From positions 1 to 20,749 of the forward strand of contig CAKUCE010000019.1 in NCBI GenBank assembly GCA_934643535.1: a DNA stretch of 20,749 bases, given 5' to 3'. This document shows, piece by piece, positions 1 through 6,005 of the stretch. Origin of the DNA: an uncultured Clostridia bacterium (GTDB lineage Bacteria > Bacillota > Clostridia > Christensenellales > Aristaeellaceae). How positions within the stretch are numbered: the first letter of the stretch is position 1; every line of letters begins with the position of its first letter. The position numbers and the translations under genes were made by a program. The notes beneath the pieces are model-generated. The model worked only from the letters and a program-made list of their open reading frames with translations, made no database searches and was not told the origin of the DNA.

Positions 1-702
1 GAATTCGAGCGCCGCTACCCGAAGGAGGGCGAGAAGACCATGCTCCCCTGGGGCGAGGTCGTCCTGCTGGCGGTCTTTCTGATGGGCAGTCTGGCCTGCA
101 AGCCCACCTTCATGCAGGCGCTGCTTCCGGCGGCGTTCGTGATGTTTCTGACAGAGCTGTGCCGCCGCCCCCGCTGCTGGCGCTACTTCGGCCAGATCGT
201 GCTGGCCTTTGTGCCCGCAGTGGCGTATTTCCTGCTGCAATACCTGTATTACACCGGCGTGGTGGTGGAATTTACCAGCGGCGTGGAGTTCGGCGTAACG
301 CTGGAGAGCTTTCTGACAATGCTCAAAGCCACGGTGATGATGTCCCTGTTCCCGCTGTATGCAATTTTCTGCTGCTATAAAAAGGGCCTGTTCAAAGACC
401 GGATGCTGGTGCTGGCCCTGCTGATGGTGTTTTTCAGCATGCTGGAAGGCATGGCCTTCCGGGAAACCGGGATGCGGGAGGGCCACGGCAACTTTACCTG
501 GGCTGCCAATTCCAGCTCCTTTGTGCTTTGGGTGACGATGGCGGGAATCTTCCTGCGGGAGTTTGTCTCCGGCCTGAAGACCCATACCCTGTCGGCCGGC
601 CGCAAAGCCGCCTATGCCGCAGGCTTTGCGCTGGCGGGCTGGCATCTGGCCTCGGGCGTTTATTATCTTTTCTTCCTGCTGAGTACGGGGAACGCCTTCT
701 GA
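1..702 (+). CDS. Polytopic membrane protein, polysaccharide/glycosyltransferase-like, 5'-truncated by window edge
   Basis: Reading frame open from base 1 to a TGA at 700-702. An ATG at 40 has an SD-like AAGGAGGG ten bases upstream, so a 220-residue protein starting there is possible. I favour a partial gene because the first codons (EFERRYPKEGEKT, then M) read like a cytoplasmic loop and the protein would otherwise begin inside a membrane domain. Seen from the ATG: hydrophobic segments around residues 8-40, 48-68, 92-110, 122-137, 160-175 and 190-215, a Lys-Pro-Thr-Phe motif at the end of the first, and an EGHGNFTW stretch near residue 146. A KP motif in a membrane helix and a GNF-W loop recur in uncharacterised Firmicutes membrane proteins of surface-polysaccharide loci; that is recollection of a family pattern, not a search result. 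The next gene, 43 bases downstream, is a Wzy-like protein, which supports an envelope-glycan role. The exact function is unknown. Confidence 0.6.
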   Translation, partial: EFERRYPKEGEKTMLPWGEVVLLAVFLMGSLACKPTFMQALLPAAFVMFLTELCRRPRCWRYFGQIVLAFVPAVAYFLLQYLYYTGVVVEFTSGVEFGVTLESFLTMLKATVMMSLFPLYAIFCCYKKGLFKDRMLVLALLMVFFSMLEGMAFRETGMREGHGNFTWAANSSSFVLWVTMAGIFLREFVSGLKTHTLSAGRKAAYAAGFALAGWHLASGVYYLFFLLSTGNAF

Positions 703-745
703 TCGTCCCTCCGCTGAATTCACCTTGATCAAAGGAGGGCTTTCC

Positions 746-2035
746 ATGGAAAAGGAAAAGAAAAACCACCTGTCCCGGCGGGAAGCAGCCGTGCGGCTCT
801 GCGCCGTCTCCATGGTGCTGTATACGGTCTGGCTGCTGATCCCGGCCTTTCAGACCACGGGCCGGGCCGTGACCGGCTGTGCGGCGGCGGCGCTGTTCGC
901 GCTGGGTGTGCTGCTGGACCGGGACTATTTTCGGGCGCATTGGGCTTTGCTGATCGGGCAGGCCCTCTGCGCGGCCTGCGCGCCGCTGGTCCTGTATTTT
1001 TTCCTGAATCGCGGCGGCACGGGTTTCGCCGGATTTTACGTGCAGAACGCCATGCTCTGGTTCCCGCTGATCTACCTTTCCTACAGCCGTGAAAAAAACG
1101 ACTCCCGTCTGTGGCGATACTGGAAGTGGGCGCTGCTGGGCGCGATGGTCCTGACCACCCTGACCACCATCGGCTGGCTGATCGAAGGAATGCTCCGGGG
1201 CGGCAGGATCTACGCCTACTCCCGTTCGCTGGGCTATGCGGAGCCGGGCCGGGAAGCCTACCTGAAGGAGCTGATGCTGCGCAACATCGGCGGATATGAT
1301 TTCGTCTACGCCACCGTGGTCTCTCTGCCCTTTACCTGCGTGGGCATTTCGGAAAACCGGGGCTGGAAACGGGTGGGCTTTACGGCGTTCCTGCTGGCGC
1401 AGACGGTCATGGTGCTGCTGAGCCAGTACACCTACGCCATGGTGTTCGCCGCGGCCATTCTGGCCGTGGAGCTGCTGGCCCTGCTGCTGCGGAAGCTGAC
1501 GAAGCTGAAAACGGGGCCGTCGCTGCTTTGGGCGCTGGTCCCGCTGGTGCTGGTGTTTCTGTTCCGGGTGCCGCTGGTCAACGCAGCCGCCTCCTTCTGC
1601 GACGCAAAGGGGCTGACCAGCGTTTCTCACAGCCTGCATCAGCTCCTGACCGCTCTGGAGGGAGGCGCGCTGGAGGGAGAGAACCGTTTGAGCCACTACC
1701 GCGTGGCATGGGAAGGCTTCCGCGCCTCGCCGCTGGTGGGTTCCCTGCCGGGCGGCGCAAAGCGTCTGAGCCAGCACAGCGAAGTATTGGATCTGCTTTC
1801 CGGACTAGGCGTGCTGGGCACGGCGGCGTTCCTGAGCATGCAGGCGCTGATGCTCCGGGGAGTGCTTCGCGGCCTGCGGCACAACAACGCCTGCCGCGCG
1901 CAGGTCTGGGCGGCGGGCTGCGCCTTTCTGGCGGTCGCCGCACTGGGAACGGTCTTTTACAGCCGGGATATTTTTCTGGTGCTGGCAGGCGGTCTGGCCG
2001 GGATCTTATCCTCCGAAAATCCGAAAAACATCTGA
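746..2035 (+). CDS. O-antigen ligase/polymerase-like (Wzy-type) membrane protein
   Basis: A 429-residue, very hydrophobic protein with roughly ten membrane segments. I chose ATG 746 because AAAGGAGGG lies at 731-739; the frame also extends to a TTG at 725, but that would put the ribosome-binding site inside the gene. Near residues 310-355 it has an R-L-S-H-Y, A-W-E-G-F, S-P-L-V-G series followed by Q-H-S-E-V-L-D-L and G-L-G-V-L-G. This resembles the Wzy_C/O-antigen-ligase pattern, in which an Arg-containing periplasmic loop is followed by Pro-Leu-Gly, then a His and a Gly-Leu-Gly helix. Such proteins join undecaprenyl-linked glycan units outside the membrane, either polymerising them or transferring them to an acceptor. 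It follows the preceding membrane protein by 43 bases, so the two are probably co-transcribed, and an intrinsic terminator lies downstream. The substrate cannot be deduced, and polymerase versus ligase is open. Confidence 0.65.
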   Translation: MEKEKKNHLSRREAAVRLCAVSMVLYTVWLLIPAFQTTGRAVTGCAAAALFALGVLLDRDYFRAHWALLIGQALCAACAPLVLYFFLNRGGTGFAGFYVQNAMLWFPLIYLSYSREKNDSRLWRYWKWALLGAMVLTTLTTIGWLIEGMLRGGRIYAYSRSLGYAEPGREAYLKELMLRNIGGYDFVYATVVSLPFTCVGISENRGWKRVGFTAFLLAQTVMVLLSQYTYAMVFAAAILAVELLALLLRKLTKLKTGPSLLWALVPLVLVFLFRVPLVNAAASFCDAKGLTSVSHSLHQLLTALEGGALEGENRLSHYRVAWEGFRASPLVGSLPGGAKRLSQHSEVLDLLSGLGVLGTAAFLSMQALMLRGVLRGLRHNNACRAQVWAAGCAFLAVAALGTVFYSRDIFLVLAGGLAGILSSENPKNI

Positions 2036-2116
2036 AAAAAGCGAGCCATATGCGGACGAAATCCTTTTAGGGGAGTTGTCAGAGAGGCCGCAGACGAGCT
2101 TTTGGGACAAAACTTT

Positions 2117-2150
2117 GCCCGCACCGGTGCGTAACGGTGCGGGCGTTTTT
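2117..2150 (+). terminator. Intrinsic terminator after the Wzy-like gene
   Basis: Perfect 10-bp stem GCCCGCACCG (2117-2126) with CGGTGCGGGC (2135-2144), an 8-base loop, then GTTTTT. It lies between the end of the rightward pair of genes and the end of the leftward two-component pair. The minus-strand side has only a weak T-rich tail (AAAGTTTT), so it may partly serve both directions. Confidence 0.9.
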
Positions 2151-2179
2151 GTGCCGTTCCGAAAACAGGGCGCCTTCCC

Positions 2180-2890
2180 CTATTCCTCGCTCATCCGGTA
2201 CCCGACGCCCACCTCCGTAAAAATATATCGGGGTTCGTCCGGGTTGGGCTCGATCTTCCGGCGAATGTTGGCCATATGGACCCGAAGGATCTTATTGTCC
2301 CGGCTGGCATACGGCCCCCACAGCTCCCGGAGCATGGCCCGGTAGGTGATTACCTGCCCGGCGTGCTTGCCCAGCAGGGCCACGATGCGAAATTCGTTGG
2401 GCGTCAGCCCCGCGTCGTTCCCGGCCAGATAGACCCGGCGTTTCCGGTAGTCGATCAGAAGCTCGCCGACCTGATAGGAACCGTTCAGGGCGATAGAGTC
2501 GTCCTCCAGCGCCGTGCGGGTATGGCGCAGCGCCGTGCGGATGCGGGCCAGCAGCTCAATGGTGCCGAAGGGCTTCTGCAGATAATCGTCCGCCCCCAGA
2601 TCCAGCGCATGGGCCTTGTCCTCCTCCATGCTCCGGGCGGAAATGACGATGATGGGCGTTTTCGTCCAGGAACGCACCCGGCGGATCACCTCCGTGCCGT
2701 CCAGATCCGGCAGGCCCAGATCCAGCAGAATGCAGTCCGGGCAATGGGAAGAGATCATTTCCAGCGCCTTGACGCCCGTATCCGTCCACAGCGCCTCGTA
2801 ATGATTGGCGGTCAGCGTCGTCCGCAGAAATTTGCTGATGCCCGGGTCGTCCTCTACGATCAAAACCTTGCAGGATGCGTCATTCATCAT
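2180..2890 (-). CDS. kdpE: KdpE-like OmpR-family response regulator
   Basis: A 236-residue response regulator. The receiver domain (about 1-120) has the acidic pair Glu13-Asp14/Asp15, phospho-acceptor Asp57 in LLDLGLPDLDG, Ser84 and Lys106 in the QKPF motif. The C-terminal winged-helix DNA-binding domain (about 130-234) contains LTPNEFRIVALLGKHAGQV and ends in FTEVGVGYRM, typical of OmpR/PhoB-type regulators and closest to KdpE. KdpE normally activates the kdpFABC potassium-uptake operon under potassium limitation. Its start overlaps the end of the kinase gene by 11 bases (ATGATGAATGA junction), which implies translational coupling; starting at the second ATG would shorten it by one residue. 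No kdpFABC genes are in the window, so its targets may lie elsewhere, or it may regulate another potassium system. Confidence 0.88.
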   Translation of the reverse strand: MMNDASCKVLIVEDDPGISKFLRTTLTANHYEALWTDTGVKALEMISSHCPDCILLDLGLPDLDGTEVIRRVRSWTKTPIIVISARSMEEDKAHALDLGADDYLQKPFGTIELLARIRTALRHTRTALEDDSIALNGSYQVGELLIDYRKRRVYLAGNDAGLTPNEFRIVALLGKHAGQVITYRAMLRELWGPYASRDNKILRVHMANIRRKIEPNPDEPRYIFTEVGVGYRMSEE

Positions 2891-3962
2891 GCTCTTCTTC
2901 CTCCTCCCGAGGCAGCCAGAAACGGATCTCCGCGCCGCCCTCCCGTCCGTTTCCGGCGGTAATGTCCCCGCCGTGGGCCCGAATGATGGAGCGGCATACG
3001 TTCAGCCCGATGCCCATGTGGCGGCGGTTGTCCGAATGGCTCGCAGCGGCGGGCTGCAGTCCGTCAAACAGATGCTCCAGCGCCTCCGGGGAAAAACCTG
3101 CGCCGTTGTCCGTCACCACCACGACGGCCCGGTTCGTCTCCGGGAGGATGCTGACCCGGATCGTATCGGCGTTCTTTCCGTGAGCGGCGGCGTTTTCGAA
3201 AAGATTCAGCAGCACCTGCTCCACCAGCGTCGCATCCATGGGCGCCAGCAGAATGTTCTCCGGCCGGTTGACGGTAATGGTGATCTCCGGGTGATGGCGG
3301 CGGAACTTCACAATGGCGCTGGACACGATCTCTTCCAGCACCTCGTCCTCTTTTTTCAGCTTCACGTCGGAACCGGTAAACTTGGTGACCGAGAGGATAT
3401 TCTCCGTTACGCGGATCAGCCAGTGGGCTTCCTTCTGAATATCCCAGGCCAACTCGTCCCGTTCCTCCGAGGACAGATTTTTCTGTTCCAGCAGCATGGA
3501 GCTGGACCCCAGAATGGACGCCAGCGGCGTGCGCAGGTCATGGGAGACGGAACGCAGCAGATTGGCCCGCAGCTTTTCGGTTTCCATATCGAAGCGCAGC
3601 TGCTCCTGACGCTTCAGCTGCGTGGTCAGCGTGGAAATAATCACCGACACCAGCAGCATGGCCGCAAAGGTCAGGGGATAGCCGGTGGCCGACCAGTTGA
3701 ACTGGAAAAATGGCCGGGTGAACAGATAGTTGACGCACAGAACGCCCGCGCAGGCCGCGCCCACGCCATACCAGTATCCGCTCGTCCGGCTGGAAATAAC
3801 TGCCACGGCCAGAATGAACACCGCCATGGCAAAGGGGTTGTTATCGTCGTTCACCTTGGACAGCAGCAGACAGATCCCCGACGCGGCCGCCAGCACGCCC
3901 AGCGAAAACAGCAGATCCCGAAGCACTCCGGCCCAGCGCATTCCCGGCCTTGCTTTTTGCAT
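2880..3962 (-). CDS. kdpD: Short KdpD-like sensor histidine kinase (DUF4118 + HisKA + HATPase)
   Basis: A 360-residue membrane kinase. The N-terminal 110 residues form four membrane helices with a TRPFFQFN loop near 82-89, the DUF4118 module of KdpD. HisKA follows with phospho-acceptor His141 in SVSHDLRTPL, then the ATPase with the N-box LFENAAAHG (Asn257), G1 box DNGAGF (285-290) and G2 box GIGL (317-320). It ends in an acidic run EEEEEHDE. Full-length KdpD is near 900 residues and carries an N-terminal KdpD/Usp-type sensor region of about 400 residues, which is absent here: the protein begins just before the membrane helices. A start this far in is supported by GAGGGGGAGG upstream of the ATG and an extended -10 promoter about 35 bases upstream, so the short form looks genuine, not a broken gene. 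It is co-transcribed with the downstream regulator. Confidence 0.87.
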   Translation of the reverse strand: MQKARPGMRWAGVLRDLLFSLGVLAAASGICLLLSKVNDDNNPFAMAVFILAVAVISSRTSGYWYGVGAACAGVLCVNYLFTRPFFQFNWSATGYPLTFAAMLLVSVIISTLTTQLKRQEQLRFDMETEKLRANLLRSVSHDLRTPLASILGSSSMLLEQKNLSSEERDELAWDIQKEAHWLIRVTENILSVTKFTGSDVKLKKEDEVLEEIVSSAIVKFRRHHPEITITVNRPENILLAPMDATLVEQVLLNLFENAAAHGKNADTIRVSILPETNRAVVVVTDNGAGFSPEALEHLFDGLQPAAASHSDNRRHMGIGLNVCRSIIRAHGGDITAGNGREGGAEIRFWLPREEEEEHDE

Positions 3963-3994
3963 TCTTCTGTCCTCCCCCTCGTTTGCTGAGGATG

Positions 3995-4003
3995 ATTATA
4001 ACA
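3995..4003 (-). promoter_or_regulatory. Extended -10 promoter for the kinase/regulator pair
   Basis: On the minus strand the sequence reads TGTTATAAT, a consensus -10 with the TGn extension, 33 bases before the kinase start codon. No good -35 is visible at 16-18 bases (TTTCCG at best), as expected for an extended -10 promoter. Confidence 0.65.
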
Positions 4004-4128
4004 TACTCCCATGCCCGGCGGAAACCATGGAAACAGCCGTTCCAAAACTTAGCGGTTTCTTGGCGGCTGTCTTTGCGGAAAATTAGCGGAGATCCGGCAT
4101 ATAGTAGGCAAGGTTACAAAGTAGGAGG

Positions 4129-4150
4129 CTCCCGATGAAAAGGCCGGGAG
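4129..4150 (+). promoter_or_regulatory. Strong SD with start codon held in a small hairpin
   Basis: AGGAGG (4123-4128) sits six bases before an ATG at 4135. CTCCCG (4129-4134) and CGGGAG (4145-4150) are exact complements, so the ATG would sit at the start of a 10-base loop. This opens a 117-codon frame (4135-4488) that does not look like protein and runs into a terminator U-tract. The site may be the true start of a frameshifted version of the small protein encoded from 4193, or a translational control element. Confidence 0.4.
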
Positions 4151-4192
4151 GCCCCGCAGAGCCAATCGAAGGATGGAAGGAACGAACGCCGT

Positions 4193-4360
4193 ATGGAAAG
4201 CAAGGAATATCTGGAAGCCAAGAAGGAATTTTGGAACTGCATCGCCATGTGTATTTTCGGGCTGGGCGTTCCGCTCTTCAACGCCTTCCGGGAATGGCTG
4301 CCCATTATGCGGGCCGAAAAAAGAAAGGAACAGGTAGCGGTAGCGGCGCAGGCAGAATAA
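4193..4360 (+). CDS. Small single-pass membrane protein, unknown function (55 aa)
   Basis: A 55-residue open frame starting MESKEYLEAKKEF and ending VAVAAQAE. An acidic/basic N-terminus is followed by one hydrophobic helix (about residues 14-38, with C-I-A-M-C-I-F-G-L-G-V-P-L-F in its core) and a charged tail RAEKRKEQ. Codon third positions are strongly G/C (CTG, GCC, AAG, ATC, TTC), matching neighbouring real genes, whereas the overlapping frames are not. The SD is modest: GGAAGGAA ten bases upstream. A much better AGGAGG/ATG pair lies at 4123-4137 in a different frame, so the true gene may be longer and frameshifted. It lies divergent from the two-component pair and upstream of an MFS gene. 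Known small membrane proteins often act as accessory subunits or regulators of a larger membrane partner; no specific partner can be named. Confidence 0.5.
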   Translation: MESKEYLEAKKEFWNCIAMCIFGLGVPLFNAFREWLPIMRAEKRKEQVAVAAQAE

Positions 4361-4399
4361 CGCGCCGCGCGGACAGAACGCTGGCTTTTTCCCCCTCTC

Positions 4400-4486
4400 A
4401 CCGGCGGCCTGCGAAGGCTGATCGTTTGCGCAGTTGGCTGGACGGCTGCGAAACGACGTCCTTTGCAGAGCACGCCGGTATTTTTT
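4400..4486 (+). terminator. Multi-hairpin structured element ending in a U-tract
   Basis: Outer stem ACCGGCG (4400-4406) pairs with CGCCGGT (4473-4479), followed by A and TTTTTT (4481-4486). Inside lie a small hairpin GCCT-GCGA-AGGC (4407-4418, GNRA-type loop) and an 11-bp stem with one bulged G: TCGTTT (4422-4427) and CGCAG (4429-4433) against CTGCGAAACGA (4446-4456). This is more elaborate than an ordinary intrinsic terminator. It could end the small-protein transcript, be the 3' part of a small RNA, or both. The MFS promoter lies after the U-tract, so it is not a leader of that gene. Confidence 0.5.
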
Positions 4487-4529
4487 GATTTTCAAAAGTC
4501 TTTTTCCCTCTTTCTTTTTTGTTTGGAAA

Positions 4530-4538
4530 TGGTATAAT
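4530..4538 (+). promoter_or_regulatory. Extended -10 promoter of the MFS transporter gene
   Basis: TGGTATAAT, a perfect -10 with TGn extension, 61 bases before the start codon. The upstream DNA is T-rich (4481-4520) with no clear -35 (TTTCTT at 4511 is the nearest). Confidence 0.7.
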
Positions 4539-4599
4539 GCGGCGGGCTGAAGCTGAAGCCCTTTTCCATCTTATTTCCCACACCAAGGAGGGCCTTCCC

Positions 4600-5790
4600 A
4601 TGACCTACAAGCACACCGAGCGCGCCTGCTTCGTCGGCTATATCGTGCAGGCGGTGGTGAACAACTTCGTTCCCCTGCTGTTTCTGACCTTTCAGGCCCA
4701 GTTTGGCATCCCGCTGTCGCAGGTGACGATACTCATTACCCTGAACTTTCTTTTGCAGCTGGCCGTGGACGGCGCGTCCGTGTTCTTCATTGATCGGATC
4801 GGCTACCGGGCCTCCGCGCTGCTGGCCCATGGCTTTGCCGCGCTGGGCCTGATCTTTCTGGCGGTGCTGCCGTCTGTCCTGCCCAGCGCTTTTGCGGGTC
4901 TGCTGATCGCCGTGGCTTTCTACGCCGTGGGCGGCGGTCTGCTGGAGGTCATCATCAGTCCCATTGTGGAGGCCTGCCCCTCGGAACACAAAGCCAAAAC
5001 CATGAGCCTGCTCCACTCCTTCTACTGCTGGGGCAGCGCGGGCGTGGTGGTGCTGTCCACCCTGTTTCTGGCGGTGTTCGGCAGCGGAAGCTGGCGGGTG
5101 CTGGCGCTGATCTGGGCGCTGCTGCCCGTGGTCAACGGGCTTTTCTTCCTGAAAACGCCCCTCGCGCCGCTGGTGGAGGAAGGCGAAAAGGGCATGACCG
5201 CCGGGGAACTGTTCCGCTCGAAGATGTTCTGGGTGATCCTGCTGATGATGGTCTGCGCCGGAGCCAGCGAGCAGGCGGTGAGCCAGTGGGCCTCCACCTT
5301 CGCGGAAAAGGGACTGGGTGTGAGCAAAGCGCTGGGCGACCTGACCGGCCCCACGGTATTTTCCCTGCTGATGGGGCTGAGCCGCCTGATCTACGGCAAA
5401 TGGGGCGACAGAATGGATCTGACCCGGACCATGCTGGGCTGCTGCGGGCTTTGCATGGCGGCGTATCTGCTGATCGGCCTGACCAGAAGCCCGCTGGCGG
5501 GACTTTTGGGCGTGGGCCTGTGCGGCTTCTCCGTGGGTATTTTCTGGCCGGGCACCTTCAGCACGGCGGCGGCCTCCCTGCGCCGGGGCGGCACGGCGCT
5601 CTTTGCGCTGATGGCGCTGGCGGGCGATCTGGGCTGCTCGGCAGGTCCCACCGTGGCGGGCGCGGTGGCCGGAGCGCTGGGCGACGACCTGCGGGCGGGC
5701 ATTCTGTGCGGTCTGGCCTTTCCCCTGCTGATGACTGCCGGCGTCCTGCTGATGAAACGGCTGACGCGCGGAAACGCGCCGCAGGCTTAA
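4600..5790 (+). CDS. Major facilitator superfamily transporter, fucose-permease (FHS)-like
   Basis: A 396-residue protein with about twelve hydrophobic segments in two halves separated by a charged loop near residues 195-210 (LAPLVEEGEKGMTAGELFRSK), the usual MFS 6+6 plan and length. The SEHKAKTMSLLHSFYCWGS segment at about 128-146 is like the loop and helix found in FHS-type sugar permeases and related Firmicutes MFS proteins, and KWGDRMD near 267-273 is the equivalent cytoplasmic loop of the second half. The likely role is proton-coupled uptake or efflux of a small solute; the substrate is unknown. ATG 4600 was chosen because AAGGAGGG (4585-4592) lies seven bases before it and the promoter (TATAAT 4533-4538) lies inside the longer frame opening at 4519. 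It is a single-gene transcript: own promoter before, strong terminator after. Confidence 0.82.
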   Translation: MTYKHTERACFVGYIVQAVVNNFVPLLFLTFQAQFGIPLSQVTILITLNFLLQLAVDGASVFFIDRIGYRASALLAHGFAALGLIFLAVLPSVLPSAFAGLLIAVAFYAVGGGLLEVIISPIVEACPSEHKAKTMSLLHSFYCWGSAGVVVLSTLFLAVFGSGSWRVLALIWALLPVVNGLFFLKTPLAPLVEEGEKGMTAGELFRSKMFWVILLMMVCAGASEQAVSQWASTFAEKGLGVSKALGDLTGPTVFSLLMGLSRLIYGKWGDRMDLTRTMLGCCGLCMAAYLLIGLTRSPLAGLLGVGLCGFSVGIFWPGTFSTAAASLRRGGTALFALMALAGDLGCSAGPTVAGAVAGALGDDLRAGILCGLAFPLLMTAGVLLMKRLTRGNAPQA

Positions 5791-5820
5791 AGAATGGTCT
5801 TGTTCCGGTTTTCCGGATGA

Positions 5821-5860
5821 AACGCGCGGAGAAGCGATCTTTCTCCGCGCGTTTTTCTTT
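5821..5860 (+). terminator. Intrinsic terminator after the MFS gene
   Basis: Perfect 13-bp stem AACGCGCGGAGAA (5821-5833) with TTCTCCGCGCGTT (5841-5853), 7-base loop, then TTTCTTT. Confidence 0.92.
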
Positions 5861-5904
5861 CTCCGTCATAAAGAAAAACGCCGCCGCCCACGAGCGACTT
5901 TTCC

Positions 5905-5933
5905 TTGCCAAACGCCCGTTTTCGTTCTATAAT
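5905..5933 (+). promoter_or_regulatory. Promoter of glnS
   Basis: TTGCCA (5905-5910), 17-base spacer, TATAAT (5928-5933): a near-consensus sigma-70/sigma-A promoter. Only about 65 bases separate it from the start codon, leaving no room for a T-box leader. Confidence 0.82.
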
Positions 5934-6005
5934 GGGCGAAACGACTGCTTTCTGCGGCCAACCGCCGCTATCAGCCGTCAATACAGGAAAGGATGAGCGA
6001 TCAGA

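Noticed and set aside
1..721. GAATTC at both 1-6 and 716-721 as a cloning or junction signature
   Set aside because: Two EcoRI-type sites in this length can be chance; coding sense continues normally between them.
4135..4488. 117-codon protein starting at the strong SD at 4123
   Set aside because: Codon use and composition are not protein-like and the frame runs through the structured element into the U-tract; kept only as a possible start for a frameshifted small gene.
5913..5940. Inverted GCCC/GGGC and CGTTTTCG/CGAAACG segments overlapping the glnS -10 as an operator
   Set aside because: Arms are short, unevenly spaced and expected by chance in this composition.
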